This document shows positions 1 to 12,370 of a stretch of 64,000 bases of DNA, one piece after another (position 1 is the first letter of the stretch; each line of letters begins with the position of its first letter). The DNA is from Juglans regia (taxonomy: Eukaryota; Streptophyta; Magnoliopsida; Fagales; Juglandaceae). The position numbers and the translations under genes are program-made. The DNA lies in the NCBI RefSeq assembly GCF_001411555.2, contig NC_049901.1, forward strand, positions 11,294,681 to 11,358,680, written 5' to 3'. The notes beneath the pieces are model-generated. The model saw only the letters and a list, made by a program, of their open reading frames with translations, was not told the DNA's origin and did no database searches.

Positions 1-1046
1 TCACCCTGCTCTGGACAGTGCCAACATAGTAAGGAGAAGGTGATCTTCTTCACCAGTATTTATAATAAAATATTATTCTTGATGATGCAGAATTAAACAG
101 AGATATTTTCAGATGAACAACTCTTATTTTGAAACTATACTCAGGATATCATCACAAATGAGAAAAAGAAAGAAAGATTTTAATTTTCAGGGGTTATCAT
201 GACAGAAATGGCAAGTGATGACTGAAGTATAATATCTTTTTTGTCTTTTACATGAAACAGGGAGATCCATGAATACATGAATGGAGAACAGCAGACATTC
301 CCGTGGGGAAAAATAATGAATTGGATGAGAGAACAAAAAATGTATAGTGATAAGGTGAGAAGATTTATCAATATAGCAACAGAGACGTTTGAGCTCTACA
401 AATATAAAAAATAGATAATGCTGTGAGAGAAAAAAATGTACAGTGGAACCTGCAGTGATATAGTTGTTTATGGCTTGGACAACAATAATGATCCTTTGTA
501 TTTGCAAAATAACATAAATACTAGGATAAGAATGGCCAACTACATGCTTTCACATAGGTATCAGTTGGAGAATGAAAACCCAAGAAGAATGAGATTTCCT
601 TATTTAATTCCTTTGTTAATCATTTGCAGAACAACCAAAAACTATACAGAAAGTAAGATGTACATGTAAACATGTATCAGTACCTAGTTCAATAAGTAAT
701 ACGTGTATATCTTAATAATTCTTGTCACTCGGTGCAGCTAAATGTATCGAAGATGAAAGTATAAATCTCGTATAGTAGGGAAATCACATTTTATAACCTC
801 ATATAGATGGATATGGAACTGAAAAAGATTAACTTTAATAAAGAACAAAGTATCATACGAAATGGTGAAGCAATACTCGGTATCAGTAATATTTGAAAAG
901 GAATATGTTATTAGTTGATACTTTGAAGGAAATACACAAATTTTGCGTCCATTCCATAGCATTTGGAGATGCCAATTACTCCATTTGGCGAATAGCAAAA
1001 TGAATTTCACAAGATATTGAGGCATTACATAAACTATCAAGTTTAC
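1..1046. other. Left edge: probably intron of the MnmG gene, no exon recognised
   Basis: The last recognised MnmG exon ends with a GT donor at 1045-1046 on the minus strand, so the bases to the left should be intron 6. I looked on the minus strand for the conserved C-terminal blocks of MnmG and found none. The short open frames here look like chance. The next exons are expected beyond base 1. Confidence 0.5.
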
Positions 1047-4000
1047 CTTATCTTCAATTGAAGGGCAGTATCTGGGTCCCTTAGCTTCGACCCATCCTCC
1101 GTAAGTGGGAGTTTCATGCAAGTTTTCTTTAATTAGCTGGTGAGTGCTCTTTGTGGTACGTGTCAGATAGCAGCACATTTGCTCCCTTTCAATATGAAAA
1201 TCAGGATCAAAGCTAAACCAGCCGACCTGATAATTATTAACCCACATTAAAGACATGGAAATCAAGCAGACTTATCAGCCATCATCATTCATTTACTGCT
1301 TAAAAGAACAGGGAAAAAAAAAAGTTTACTTGCCCTCCAATATGAGAAGCATAAACTCCTTGGAGCTATAATATGCAGAACACCACATCACGACTTTAAG
1401 CTCAGTAAGAGGTTTGCCTAGTCAGGCAGAAAAAGAACCTAAGAATCATCTTGGATCCTACCCACCCAATGACGGTGAAAAAACTTATCAATCTTGCCAA
1501 GTGACTAGTACCCCCCCTTTTTTTTTTTTGATAAGTTGCCAAGTGACTAGTACCCTTAAACACACTAACATGGTGAGCGTACTGATAAATAGTTCGGACA
1601 TGTAATCTAACGGCATGTCAACTATGCACTAATAATGTGTTTTCACAAAGCACCTTGTGAAGAATGATCTGAAAACTTGCACAAAGTATGATTAATCCAC
1701 TGAATCTGTTAAGAAATCCCCCATCATCTACGTGTGTGCTTGGTCATGAGACATACTTGCCGGGTCTCTCAAACTACTAGCTAAACTTTTAGGGTTGGAT
1801 GCTCTAACATGGTATCAAAGTATGGCATAGATGTTCTCATACTCCATATGTGAGTCCACATTGCTCTGTGTATCAGTGTAGGCTGGGTCACTCGACCTGC
1901 TTGCCTCAATTTCTGTTTCAATTAGACTGGATATCAGAGGGGCTGTCATATCGATTAGGTGTGTGGTTGCTGTTTGGTTATGGACTTATGGGCATATGCA
2001 CTCATAGAGCCTCTCCACCTACTAGTTTAAACATTTTTGTTGGATGCTATAACATGGTACTATAATCCAGTGTGTTTGTCCATGGACTCCATGTGCTAGG
2101 CCACTGTTTGTTAGGTAATTTGGACTGTTTGCCTCGGTTTTGATGTTGGGTGTGTATGCAGAGTGTGTTAAGAAATTCACATTGGTTGATGTGTGCTTGG
2201 TTATGCAGGTGGATATAGTTATTGGGTCTCCCTACCAACTAGTTTAAACATTTGGGTTGGATACTTTAACAGAACCTACATATGAGTGTTAATGGAAGGA
2301 CCTCTTCATCTCCATGCTGTGGTTCCAATCCAGAAAAGTCTACCGAACGACAATCCACACGTGCTGGGGTTCCAGTCTTTAGACGGTCAGTTTCAAAACC
2401 AAGGCGCTGCAAGTTCTCAGTAAGTCCATGTGATGCCGACTCACCAGCTCTTCCTGCAGGCATGGAAGTTCTACCAACCCAAATTTTGCCACTCATAAAC
2501 GTGCCCGTAGTCAATATAACAGAAGGAGCATAGAAGTTCATCCCAAAAAATGTGCAGACACCTTCCACATTGTCATTATTTCCTATTAGGATATCTGTCA
2601 CCATTGCCTCTCTGATAGAAAGGTTTGGAGTGCTGAAACAAGAATTAGATCACAAAGTTACCGAAAGGAAGGGAACAAAATCCCACACATATATGAAAGC
2701 AAGTTCAGGACAATGCTAATAAAAGGGCAGTTTATAGCAAGCAGATAAACATGATGGTCTGCTTCATTCATTTATCTATTTATTTTTTTATAATCCTTAC
2801 TTATGGTAAGAATGAGACACCATTTAGTTCCATTGGCTTGTTTTGGGATAAGAAACTCACAATATTAGAGGCCTCTTGTCAAATAGATGACATTTTGGTT
2901 TATCATGCTTACAAGTATTTTGATTTCCATCAAGATGACCTCAAAAGCTGCTACAAATTTCAACGAGGGGAAAAACAAACACTAAAAACCTAAATAGAGA
3001 TTGAGCATGTGAATGCATATTACCCCAAAGTGGAAAAGTGGAAGATTTAATTTCATGATATATTCCACATTTCATGACAAGTTGAATACAATGCAAATCT
3101 TCCCTTATTTGTATCAAATGAAGTTTAGGGTTCTAAATAAGATACTTTGAAGAAGACAGAACAAAATTTTGCACCACCAGGATCATCTCACACTTCTCTC
3201 TGATGCAGGATAAAATAATATAGGTAGTTATGCAAGTTCAGCAAAATGAAGACAAAATGAATGACTGTCGGTAATAGATTCCTGGTGGAACATTACATCT
3301 TAAAGCACAGCATGAGAGTAAATATTTCCACAATCTGAACTTTATGGCTCTAGTTGTGGCACTATAACTTTGAAAGGGAAGCCTTATGGAAAGGGGTGGT
3401 TGATGGGAAGTATGGGTGTGCAGGGTGGGGTTGGTGCTCTAATTAGGGGAGAGGGGCATATGGTGTGGGGTTATGGAAGCATATAAGGAAAGGATGGGGG
3501 GTTCTTTCTAGCAATACTGGGCTGTGTATGGGGAATGGCCAGAGGATAAGTTTTTGGCATGATGTTTGGGTGGGAGACATGGCTCTTAAAATTACTTACC
3601 CCACCATTTTCAGAATTGCACAGGAGAAAGAAGCGATGATGGCTGACTTGAGGGGATCTACACATCAAGAGTGGAACATCAATTTCACTAGGGAGGCCCA
3701 TGACTGGGAGGTGAGTGTGCTGGTGGAATTTTTTAATCTGCTCCATAATATTCCTCCTGCTGCAGCTGAAGATAAGTTGGTTTGGAGACCTTCTAAGAAA
3801 GGGAAATTCTCGGTAGATTCTTTTTATAAGATACTTATAGTCCAACCTATGCCCAACTTTATGTAGAAGAGCATATGGAGGAGTAAAGCACCTCCCAAGG
3901 CTGCATTCTTTGTTTGGACAGCAGCCCATGGGAAGATTCTAACCATTGATAACTTAAGAAGGCGTGGTCTTGTAATTATGGATTGGTGTTGTATGAGCAA

Positions 4001-7000
4001 AAACAATGAGGAAACAGTGGACCATTTACTCCTACATTGTGAGTTTGCCTGGGATACATGGAATTATTTTTTTAGCAGGATGGGGCTAGCATGGACAATG
4101 CCGGGAAGGGTTGTTGAATTACTTGCAAGTTGGAGAGGGATCTCAGGGACAGCACAAATCGCAGTTATGTGGAAGATGGCTCCCATTTGTATTCTTTGGT
4201 GTATCTAAAGTGAAAGAAATGATAGACCTTTTGAGGACCACGAACGCTTTGTTGAAGAGTTTAGGATTTTTTTATGGAAGACTTTATTTATGTGGGCCAT
4301 TGCTTTAGACTTTAATGGTCTCAGCTTCCATGATTTCCTTGTAACAGTTTCTAGTTCTTAAAGCGGTGTTTTTCATGTATATTTCCAGTGTACCTGGCTT
4401 ACTCCTTTCTTTATATCAATAAAATTTCATATTACTTATCAAAAAAAAAAAAACTTTATGGCTCTAGATCACACAAATGTGTGGCGCTCTTGTATGGCCA
4501 ACTAAATGGCAAGATGGGCCACCAAATCAGTCATATATGGTACAATGAGAATTCCTCTTGCCAAACACTAATTTAGAACAGTATGTGTAAGAATCACCTT
4601 AGCCAAAACAACAGACACTATAAAGAATACTGCACGGAGATTAAACACACACACGCACGCACACATGCCTTTCCACTATAGTTCTCATTTGCATAGCATA
4701 TTCCCGTTTATCGGTTTGTGCACGCAACGCTCGAACTGCAGGACCTCTAGAGACATTGAGAACACGCTTTTGTAAATAGCACCTGAGGATAAAATAAAAG
4801 TGAAGATTAGTTGCAAATAATACGAAGCAGGAACATAAATCTTGGAGACTAAAACCACATCCTAAACAAAATGTAATTCCCACAGTACACATAATTGCAC
4901 AAACTTGTATTAGGTATAAGGGATTAAAACTATGAAAAGAAAATCAGATAATACCATAAAATGTGAGAAGAAAAATTCACCAACGAAAATAAGAATGGAG
5001 AAGTTTTTTCTTTTAATAAGTTAATGAAGAATGGGAAAGTATCAGTAAGCATTAATGAGCTTCTATGAAATGGTTTCATGGGATTTTACCCCATGAAAGG
5101 TGATGTTATACAGGTTTTCAATGAATTTTACTCTCTTCAAAAGTTTGAAAAATCCCTAAATGCGACCATTATTGCTCTCATTCCTAAGAAACACGGAGCT
5201 TTGACTATTGAAGACTTTCGGCCTATAAGCCTAGTTAGCAGTGTTTATAAGATTATCTCGAAGGTTCTTGCTAACCAGTTAGTCAGGTGTTGGAACAAAT
5301 TATATCCAAGTCTCATAATGCATTTATTCGTGGGAGACAAATTCTTGACTCAGTACTCATTGCAAATGAGTGTTTGGACCACAGATTACGGGAGGGAGGT
5401 TTAGGTGTGCTGTGCAAGCTTGATATGGAGAAGGCTTATGATCACGTGAACTGGGAGTTTCTATTATACTCACTCGAGAGATGTGGTTTTGGGGATAGGT
5501 AGATTTCATGGATGCGTCATTGTATTTCAACCGCCCGTTTCTCAGTTCTGGTTAATGGCACACCGACTGGATTCTTTGACAGTTCGCGGGGTCTGCGGCA
5601 GGGAGATCCTCTATCTCCTCTTCTTTTTGTTATTGTGATGGAGGCTTTAAGTAAGATAGTGCAAGCTGCAGTTGGGGGAGGGTTTTTATCTGGCTTTCAG
5701 GTGGGCAATGGTTCTGGTGGTCCTACTATCATTTCACATCTTCTTTTTGCAGATGATACGTTAGTTTTCTGTGAAGCGAATATAATCCAGATCCAAACTT
5801 TACGAGCACTATTACTCTGCTTTGAAGCAGTGTCAGGGCTAAAGGTGAATCTGGGTAAGTCTGAGATGGTTCCTGTGGGTGTGGTCTCTAATATCTATAG
5901 TTTAGCAAGCCTTCTGGATTGTAAGGTTTTTTCTTTCCCAATGAAATATCTGGACCTTCCGTTGGGAGCAACTTTCAAGAATAGAACTATATGGGATGGG
6001 GTAGTGGAGAAGATAGAGAATAGGTTGGCTGGTTGGAAACGAGTGTATTTATCAAAAGGGGGTTGTCTCACTCTTATTAAAAGTACTCTCACTAACCTTT
6101 CCACTTATTTTTTATCTTTGTTTCCTATACCTGTAGGGGTGGTGAACAGAATGGAGTAACTTTTTAGGGCGTTCTTATGGGGAGGCATGGGGGAGGAGAA
6201 AAAATTTCATTTGTTGAGTTGGAAGACTGTATGTGGCTCAGTTGTGAATGGGGGGTTGGGTGTGTGTAACTTGAGAACCTTTAATAAAAGCTTTACTAGG
6301 AAAATGGCTTTGGAGATATCATTTGGAGGGGGGATCATTGTGGAAGGATATTATTGATGCTAGATATGGTATTGGGCTGGGTGGTTGGTGCTCTAACGAA
6401 GTGAGAGGGGGGTATGGTGTGGGATTATGGAAGTATATAAGGAAGGGGTGGCCATACTTTGCAAATCAAATTCGTTTTGTTGTTGGTGAGGGCAATCGAA
6501 TCAGATTTTGGCGAGATGTGTGGTGTGGAGAATGGGCATTGGAAAGGGTTTTTCTGGCTCTATACCGTATTGCAGCTAATACGGAGGCTTCAGTAGCGGA
6601 TGTGCGGCTATTTCTCATGGTACGCACCAGTAGAATATTCTGTTTAATAGGGGTTTCCATGATTGGGAATTACCTAGTATTTCAGTTTTTTTCAGCTTAT
6701 TATATTCTACGGGGGTTCCTATGGCACAACGAGATACCTTGAAGTGGAGGTCTAATAATCACAAGAGATGTATAGTCAAGGCGTATTATAGCATCTTGAC
6801 TACACATCTTGACAATATTCCGTTCCCATGGAAGAATATTTGGAGAGCTCGTGAGCCTTCTATAGTAGCTTTTTTTGTTTGGAATGCTGCTCTTGGAAAG
6901 ATATTAACCACGGACAATTTGAGGAAGAGAGGTTGTGTATTGGTGGATTGGTGCTACATGTGTAAAAAGAATGGAGAATCCGTGGACCATCTCTTATTAC

Positions 7001-8514
7001 ACTGCGAGGTAACAAGGGTGTTGTGGGATGAGATCTTTCAAAGGGTTGATGTTGCTTGGGTTATGCCCTTGAGGGTGGTGGATTTGTTGGGTTGTTGGAC
7101 AAAGTTGCAAGGTTGTCAACAAGTGGCAGCAGTGTGGAAGATGATTACATTGTGTATTATGTGGTGCACTTGGATGGAAAGGAATGCGAGGTGCTTTGCA
7201 GATAAGGAATGCACAATGACTGAGTTGAAGAATTTTTTCTCCACACTCTAATGTGTTGGTTTTCCACTATTGTTTTGCATGGGGACGATATTCAGAATTT
7301 CTTGTCTTTAATTTATCGTTCTTATAATGTATTTAGGAGCTCTTATGTATACTTCCTGTGTACAAGGGCTATACCTGTTTTCATCCATATATATAATATC
7401 TATCTTTTACAGATCAAAAAATAAATAAAATTTACCCCACTGCTCACACAGGTGCTTCCCCCAAAGGCAGATCACTCCCCATCCAAAAGGGTACAAAGCA
7501 AAGAAAACACATTGTTGAACTTCGCCTTGGCATATTTTAACTGAACAGAAACCTTACTGCTTGGTCATTGTCACTCTATCCAATGGCTCGAATTATACAT
7601 TTACTTACATTGACATAGTTATCAAAACCTACTCCTCTTTCCTTTCTCACTCATCCATTCTATCCACCATCCACCTTTATGCATATAGAATTTGATCTTT
7701 CACAGAAAATACAGCCAAGAAAAAAACATTTCTTAAAACTCATCTCTAGCAATCTTTTACATTGCTCATCCACTGCAAGGCCTCCTTAAACTTGGCATCC
7801 TTTGATCATTAACCCATCCTAGTATCAGATTTGTCTTCACGACTAGGATCAACCGATGCTTGCAATAACACCACTATATAAGCCAAGTTTTTCTCTTCCC
7901 CCTTTGATCATACTTTCCACCATCCTCCTTAACATATGCATATGTAGCATCTGATGCAAAATACAATTTCTGAAAAGTTCCTCTAATTTTATTTATACAA
8001 TACTCAGTGTCATTCGAACCTGCACTTGAACCCATATATCAGCACATGCCACCCTTAAAATCCCAAAGCTAGTAAAATGACTTTCTAATCATATTTTTAT
8101 CTAATTAACTTCACGGTGATTTTCTTAAAGTCCAAGTGTTCACATTAAAAAAGAAAAAAGAAAAAGAAAACCAGTAATTATGGGTTAAAGGAAACTCCAT
8201 TTAAAAAATCAATAGCAAGCAACAATTGAGCAAGACCCTTTTTTTAGATTTCAACAACTGCACTTGACATTAAGTCAGTGGCCAAAGTAGATTCAAGAAA
8301 GCATAGCAACTAAACATTACCTATCAGCAACCTTCCCAATTTCACCACCAAGTGCATCCACTTCATGTACTAGTTGTGATTTTGCAGGTCCACCTACTGC
8401 TGGATTGCAAGGCTGGATTGAACTTCCTAGTAAGAATCTCTTTCTATAACTTTGAAATATGAATCTGACAATTAAAAAGCTGTTTATCGTGAATCTTGTG
8501 CGTGCGTGCGTGCA

Positions 8515-8564
<50 letters not shown>

Positions 8565-9957
8565 TCGCAAGCCCTGAGTTTCAAAGTCAGAGAGTTGGTT
8601 TGCAGAATGATGGTTTATGTACATAATTTTCTTTTATTGCCAAGTTACACACATTCAAAGTGAGTTTGAGCCCACATCATCAACCCCCCATCCAGAGTTT
8701 GATGTGCATAACTGTTTGTTTTTAGATATTCTATCCCATGTAAATAATCTTGAACTTCGTAGCAATATACTATTAAGCCTTACAGCCAATCAAAATAACA
8801 TTTAAGGCAACAAAAATATGAGTAACATTGTCAATGGCAGTCACTAGCTACTTAAAAAAAACGTTTAAACAGAAAAGAGCAGTTTATGAAACAATAGGAT
8901 GAATGCAAGCTTATATTTGAAATTTTGGTCAGAAGAAAGATACAATAGACACAGTTAGACTAAATTGCCTCTATAAGGAGCTCAAATAGTTACCTGCCAA
9001 GCAATTCGATCAATATTTAGTGTGAGAAGAAGAGTTTTTGCCCCTAATCGAGCAGAGGCAAGTGCAGCCTCACAGCCTGCATGTCCTCCTCCAACTACAA
9101 TGACATCAAATCTTTCATCTACTGCTCCAACATTATCCTTCCAGTCTGAAAAATGTCGAAAATGGAGTTTATGCCTTGATTTGGAAATTCATCAACGAAA
9201 AGAAAATAACAGAGAAGTCGATTTAATATGAGAATGGCAAGGCATATATTTAAAATTAACAAAATAATGCAGAATAGATTTCTATGTGAGGATAAAGATG
9301 ATGTACAATATTCGTTCCATAAAATGATTTTTTCACAAGAGTTTACAGAAAGGTATGCATTGTGCATCAGAAAAAGCTCGGAGTTCAAACAATATATTTA
9401 GGTGCATAAATACTTTTAATTTGTTACTACGCGTTAATATCAACAACTGCAATTTATTCTCTGAGTCCTCCAAACCATTCGCTTTGTTTCCCTGTACATA
9501 CAATGTAAAATAAGATGAAGTTTCTATAACTCCTACCATCCTCATTGCCTTAGCTGATCACAGTTTTCCAATTGTGAGGCACCCAAACCACCAAGCAGCA
9601 CAAAACCCAAAAGTCTTGTAATTTATTTCCTTCCTCCTCCCTACTTTTCTCAGCAACCGAACAAAACATATGTAATTACCCACCCCCCAGCCGTCCCCCC
9701 AACCCACAACCACAGACATGTTTGATTAAACTCTCCAAAGAGTATGACGAAGCTAATACGAACGTACCTGTACCATGAGAGCCCGAAACAGCGGAGACGG
9801 AAAGCCGGCGGGAGAAGTGGCAGCTGAAGAAGAGGGGGCGTCGGCTAGGCCTCCGGCGGAAGGTGAGGACATGAGACTTTGGAAGGCTCAGAATTGGACA
9901 AGAGAGAGGGAAGTGACGGGCAAGGCGGGAGAGATGAAGCGTGAGCGTTGCTGCCAT
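1047..9957 (-). CDS. GIDA/MNMG: Organellar tRNA uridine 5-carboxymethylaminomethyl modification enzyme MnmG/GidA (5' half, 6 exons)
   Basis: MnmG uses FAD, with MnmE, to modify the wobble uridine of certain tRNAs; in plants it acts in plastids and mitochondria. Exons on the minus strand: 9957-9768, 9145-8994, 8412-8321, 4782-4669, 2632-2302 and 1226-1047. Together they give 353 codons in one unbroken frame, about half of the family's usual 650-720 aa. Exon 1 starts at the first ATG and encodes an Arg/Ser/Leu-rich, acid-poor leader that looks like a transit peptide. Exon 2 carries the FAD-binding glycine motif ([12 protein letters not shown]). Exon 3 has [19 protein letters not shown]. Exon 4 has [17 protein letters not shown]. 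Exon 5 has [13 protein letters not shown] and [10 protein letters not shown]. Exon 6 has [20 protein letters not shown] and [11 protein letters not shown], which include the family's conserved cysteines. Intron 4 uses a GC donor. Introns 3 and 4 hold antisense LINE fragments. The C-terminal half is off the left edge. Confidence 0.93.
1733..2275. repeat. Degenerate tandem repeat resembling retrotransposon LTR ends (TRIM-like), in MnmG intron 5
   Basis: The phrase 'ctagNtaaac...ttNggttggatNctNtaaca' occurs three times, near 1779-1812, 2022-2054 and 2240-2271, so the period is about 215-245 bp. The DNA between the copies also repeats (for example 'gtgtgcttggtNatg' near 1734 and 2190). Directly after the first copy comes TGGTATCAAAG (1811-1821). 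It is close to the plant retrotransposon primer-binding site TGGTATCAGAGC, complementary to initiator tRNA-Met. This suggests tandem remnants of a TRIM-type element with no coding capacity. The assignment is tentative. Confidence 0.42.
3354..4451 (+). mobile_element. 5'-truncated LINE (zf-RVT end) inserted antisense in MnmG intron 4
   Basis: The fragment is bounded by a perfect 16-bp target-site duplication, aactttatggctctag, at 3338-3353 and 4452-4467. It ends in an AATAAAA-like signal and a poly(A) run (4439-4451), as expected for target-primed reverse transcription. The coding remnant (about 3465-4208, stop-interrupted) encodes the C-terminal part of a plant LINE ORF2: [11 protein letters not shown] and [10 protein letters not shown], then the cysteine/histidine zf-RVT block with [19 protein letters not shown]. 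The catalytic reverse-transcriptase part is absent, so it is immobile. It reads opposite to the host gene. Confidence 0.9.
5060..7425 (+). mobile_element. 5'-truncated LINE with reverse-transcriptase pseudogene, antisense in MnmG intron 3
   Basis: This is the 3' two-thirds of a plant L1-type ORF2, starting within the RT domain. RT blocks in order: [21 protein letters not shown], a broken [44 protein letters not shown] and the catalytic [12 protein letters not shown] (about 5740-5775). The zf-RVT end follows, with [11 protein letters not shown] and [19 protein letters not shown]. The frame is broken near 5290-5400 and by an in-frame TAG near 5500, so it is a pseudogene. The zf-RVT part is a close relative of the neighbouring LINE at 3354-4451. 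The 3' end is A-rich (7416-7430). No convincing target-site duplication was found and the left boundary is approximate. Confidence 0.85.
7426..8320. other. Remainder of MnmG intron 3, nothing recognised
   Basis: Unique-looking intronic sequence between the LINE tail and exon 3. No open frame, RNA gene or clear repeat was seen. Confidence 0.5.
8498..8559. repeat. Compound (GT)n-(GA)n microsatellite in MnmG intron 2
   Basis: A run of tgcg/tg dinucleotides passes directly into about 13 GA units. It is a plain length-variable microsatellite. Confidence 0.9.
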
Positions 9958-10506
9958 TGTGGGAAAGAGGTCAATATGGTGTTACTCCCTCAGTTGCGAA
10001 GGTCATGGATGGATTGGCCAAGTCGCAGGAGAGGATGGGCTTCGATGGAGGCTGAGCCGCGGAGCACATACACAACACAAGCATATACTATGCCCCGTTG
10101 GATGGTGTCACGTTACAAATTTTCACTCTTTTGTTATTATTTTTATTTATTTTTTGGACCGATTCACCCATCTTTAAATGATGATACATTAATGTAGTTT
10201 GATTTTAATTGAGTGCAAATAAATATAACCTAAATAGTTTAATAAACCATCATATTGTTGAACAATTGGGTAACTTAGAAGATAAAAATGTGTTTTTATT
10301 TTTCTTTCCATAGGTTTATTTAGCATTCAAACATCGGCTACCAACTTTGTTTGGACATGAGTTTATTGTATCCTGTCGTGTAGATCATAAGTCCCTTCCA
10401 TTTGATGTTTAGATTGATCAAACTCGTGACGAATATCTTCCTCGATCAACTTTATCTGATTTTTTTATGCTGGTTTTGGATAGATATATATATATATATA
10501 TATATA
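9958..10506. promoter_or_regulatory. Upstream region of MnmG up to the Helitron
   Basis: The first part (about 9958-10070) is relatively GC-rich and is the likely 5' UTR and core promoter of the minus-strand MnmG gene. Beyond about 10100 the DNA is AT-rich with no recognised feature. It ends in a short (TA)n tract (about 10484-10506) into which the Helitron inserted. No clear TATA box was assigned. Confidence 0.4.
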
Positions 10507-12370
10507 TCTTCCTAATACTTAAAAGCGTGTATAAGATGAACAGTAGTGAATAGTGACAATAGCAGCCTTTGCTTTTTCTCATTGCATTTTGTTGCTTTTT
10601 CTCATTGCATTCTGCAATTCAGTTCCGATTTTAATCTCCTTCTTCGTTCAGTTAGCATGATTTACACAGTTAAAATATCTAATGCTTACATACAGATCCT
10701 TCTAAAATATATAATCTTTACATATAACTCTCAAACTGATCTTTACATATAACTCTCAAACTCAAATTACATACAGAACAATTCAAATTTACAGACCAAT
10801 TCTCAAACTCAACTCAAGGAAGAAAAAAATTTGCCGTACTCTTCAGATTTCTTCCCACCGTTGGTATGCATTTCTCTTCTAATCTCACCTCTAACTTCTC
10901 CATTTTGTTTTTGTTTTTTTTTTTTTTTTCCTATTTCTCGCATATTTTTTTCTTGTTTCTCCGTGTGTGTTTCCGTGGGGGAAACGGAGGGCTGCGCGTG
11001 GGGGAGTCCGAAGGTGGGTGCGATGGTCGCCGCCTTGAAGGGGACTCGTCGGTGGTGGTCGTGAGCTTCGGTGGCCACGTACGGCGGCGTAACGTGAAAC
11101 AAATGGGTTTCACCCATTTCCGTTCGGTTTCCGTGGGGGAGACGGAGATCTGCGCGTGGCCGACTTCGAAGGTGGCTGGGATGGTCGCCGCCTTGAGGAG
11201 GACTCCTCGGTGGTGGTCGTGACCTTCGGCGGCCGCGTACGGCGGCGGAATCTCACAAAAATGGGAGAAACCCATTTCGGTTCTCCTTCCACGGAGGACA
11301 TCGATGGCTGCGCGTGGGGAAGAGTGGTAGTGCCAGGGATGCTCGTCGGCGTGAGGGGAACACGCTGGTGTTGGCGGTGACCATGGCCGGGGCTCGGCGG
11401 CGCCGGGCAGCGCTGGAGGAGAACCAGCCGTGCCCCGAATCGCCTAGGAGAGAGAGAGAGTTTAGGAAAAAATATTTTGCCTACAAACTCTGTTAAATAA
11501 CTATTTATATCTCCTATTATTCTATAATTTCCCACCTGAAAATGTTAAATAATAATTTTTTTTTTCTTTTCTTTACAACTTTACTTTTGTTCTTACATTA
11601 AATAATATTTTTTGTTCTTACAACTTTACATTAAATAATAATATTACATTGTTGAATTTTTTACATAGGTTGAACTCCGTGAAGTTGAAAGTGGAAACAA
11701 GATATCCCAACAACTAGCTACTTATAAAAGTATCAAAAATATGGATTCTTTAACTTTTTAATTTCATACTGTAAATTAATAATTGAAATAATGACTTAAA
11801 ATATTTAATAATGACTTAAAATATTTATCTAAGGACTTAAAAGGAAGGGTTGAGATTAATTTCTTAAAAATATTTAATAAAATTTGATTATTTATTTAAT
11901 GATGAAATATTAGTATTTTATAAATTAAATTTGATAGTTTATATATGATTTGTTATTTATATTTTAATTATTTTAATTTTAAATTAGTTTAAATCAGTGT
12001 TTTAATAAGAGAAATTATTTATATATAAATTTTAACAAGAGAAATTATTTATTATAGTAATAAATATTACAGTTTTATAATTATATCTCTAAATTTTAAT
12101 AGAAATTATTTATATAATTTTAAAAATTAACTAAATAAATAGCATATGATACATAAACTATCAAATTTAGTTTATAATCCGAAAATATGTCCTGAATGTA
12201 TATTTCACTTTTTTTATTTTTCTTTTTTTTTCATGTATATTTTTAATCATCATAAACATTTTTTAAAAAAATAAAAAATTTACAACATCATTAAAAAATA
12301 CTTCTTTAATCACTAGGTAAAAAAAAAAAAAAAAATTGGGCAAACGTCCCTTGGACGTTACCCACTGCTA

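Noticed and set aside
3471..3929. 152-codon minus-strand frame in the LINE fragment
   Set aside because: Antisense to the LINE ORF2 remnant, which has recognisable zf-RVT motifs on the plus strand.
5068..5100. tttcatggg...cccatgaaa inverted repeat at the LINE start
   Set aside because: Nine-base arms inside LINE coding sequence ([10 protein letters not shown]); likely coincidence.
9775..10197. 140-codon plus-strand open frame
   Set aside because: Antisense shadow of MnmG exon 1 and its GC-rich leader; no domain.
10809..11535. Overlapping 100-140 codon frames in the GC-rich block
   Set aside because: Explained by the 158-bp tandem repeat inside the Helitron; frames on both strands are open because of base composition.
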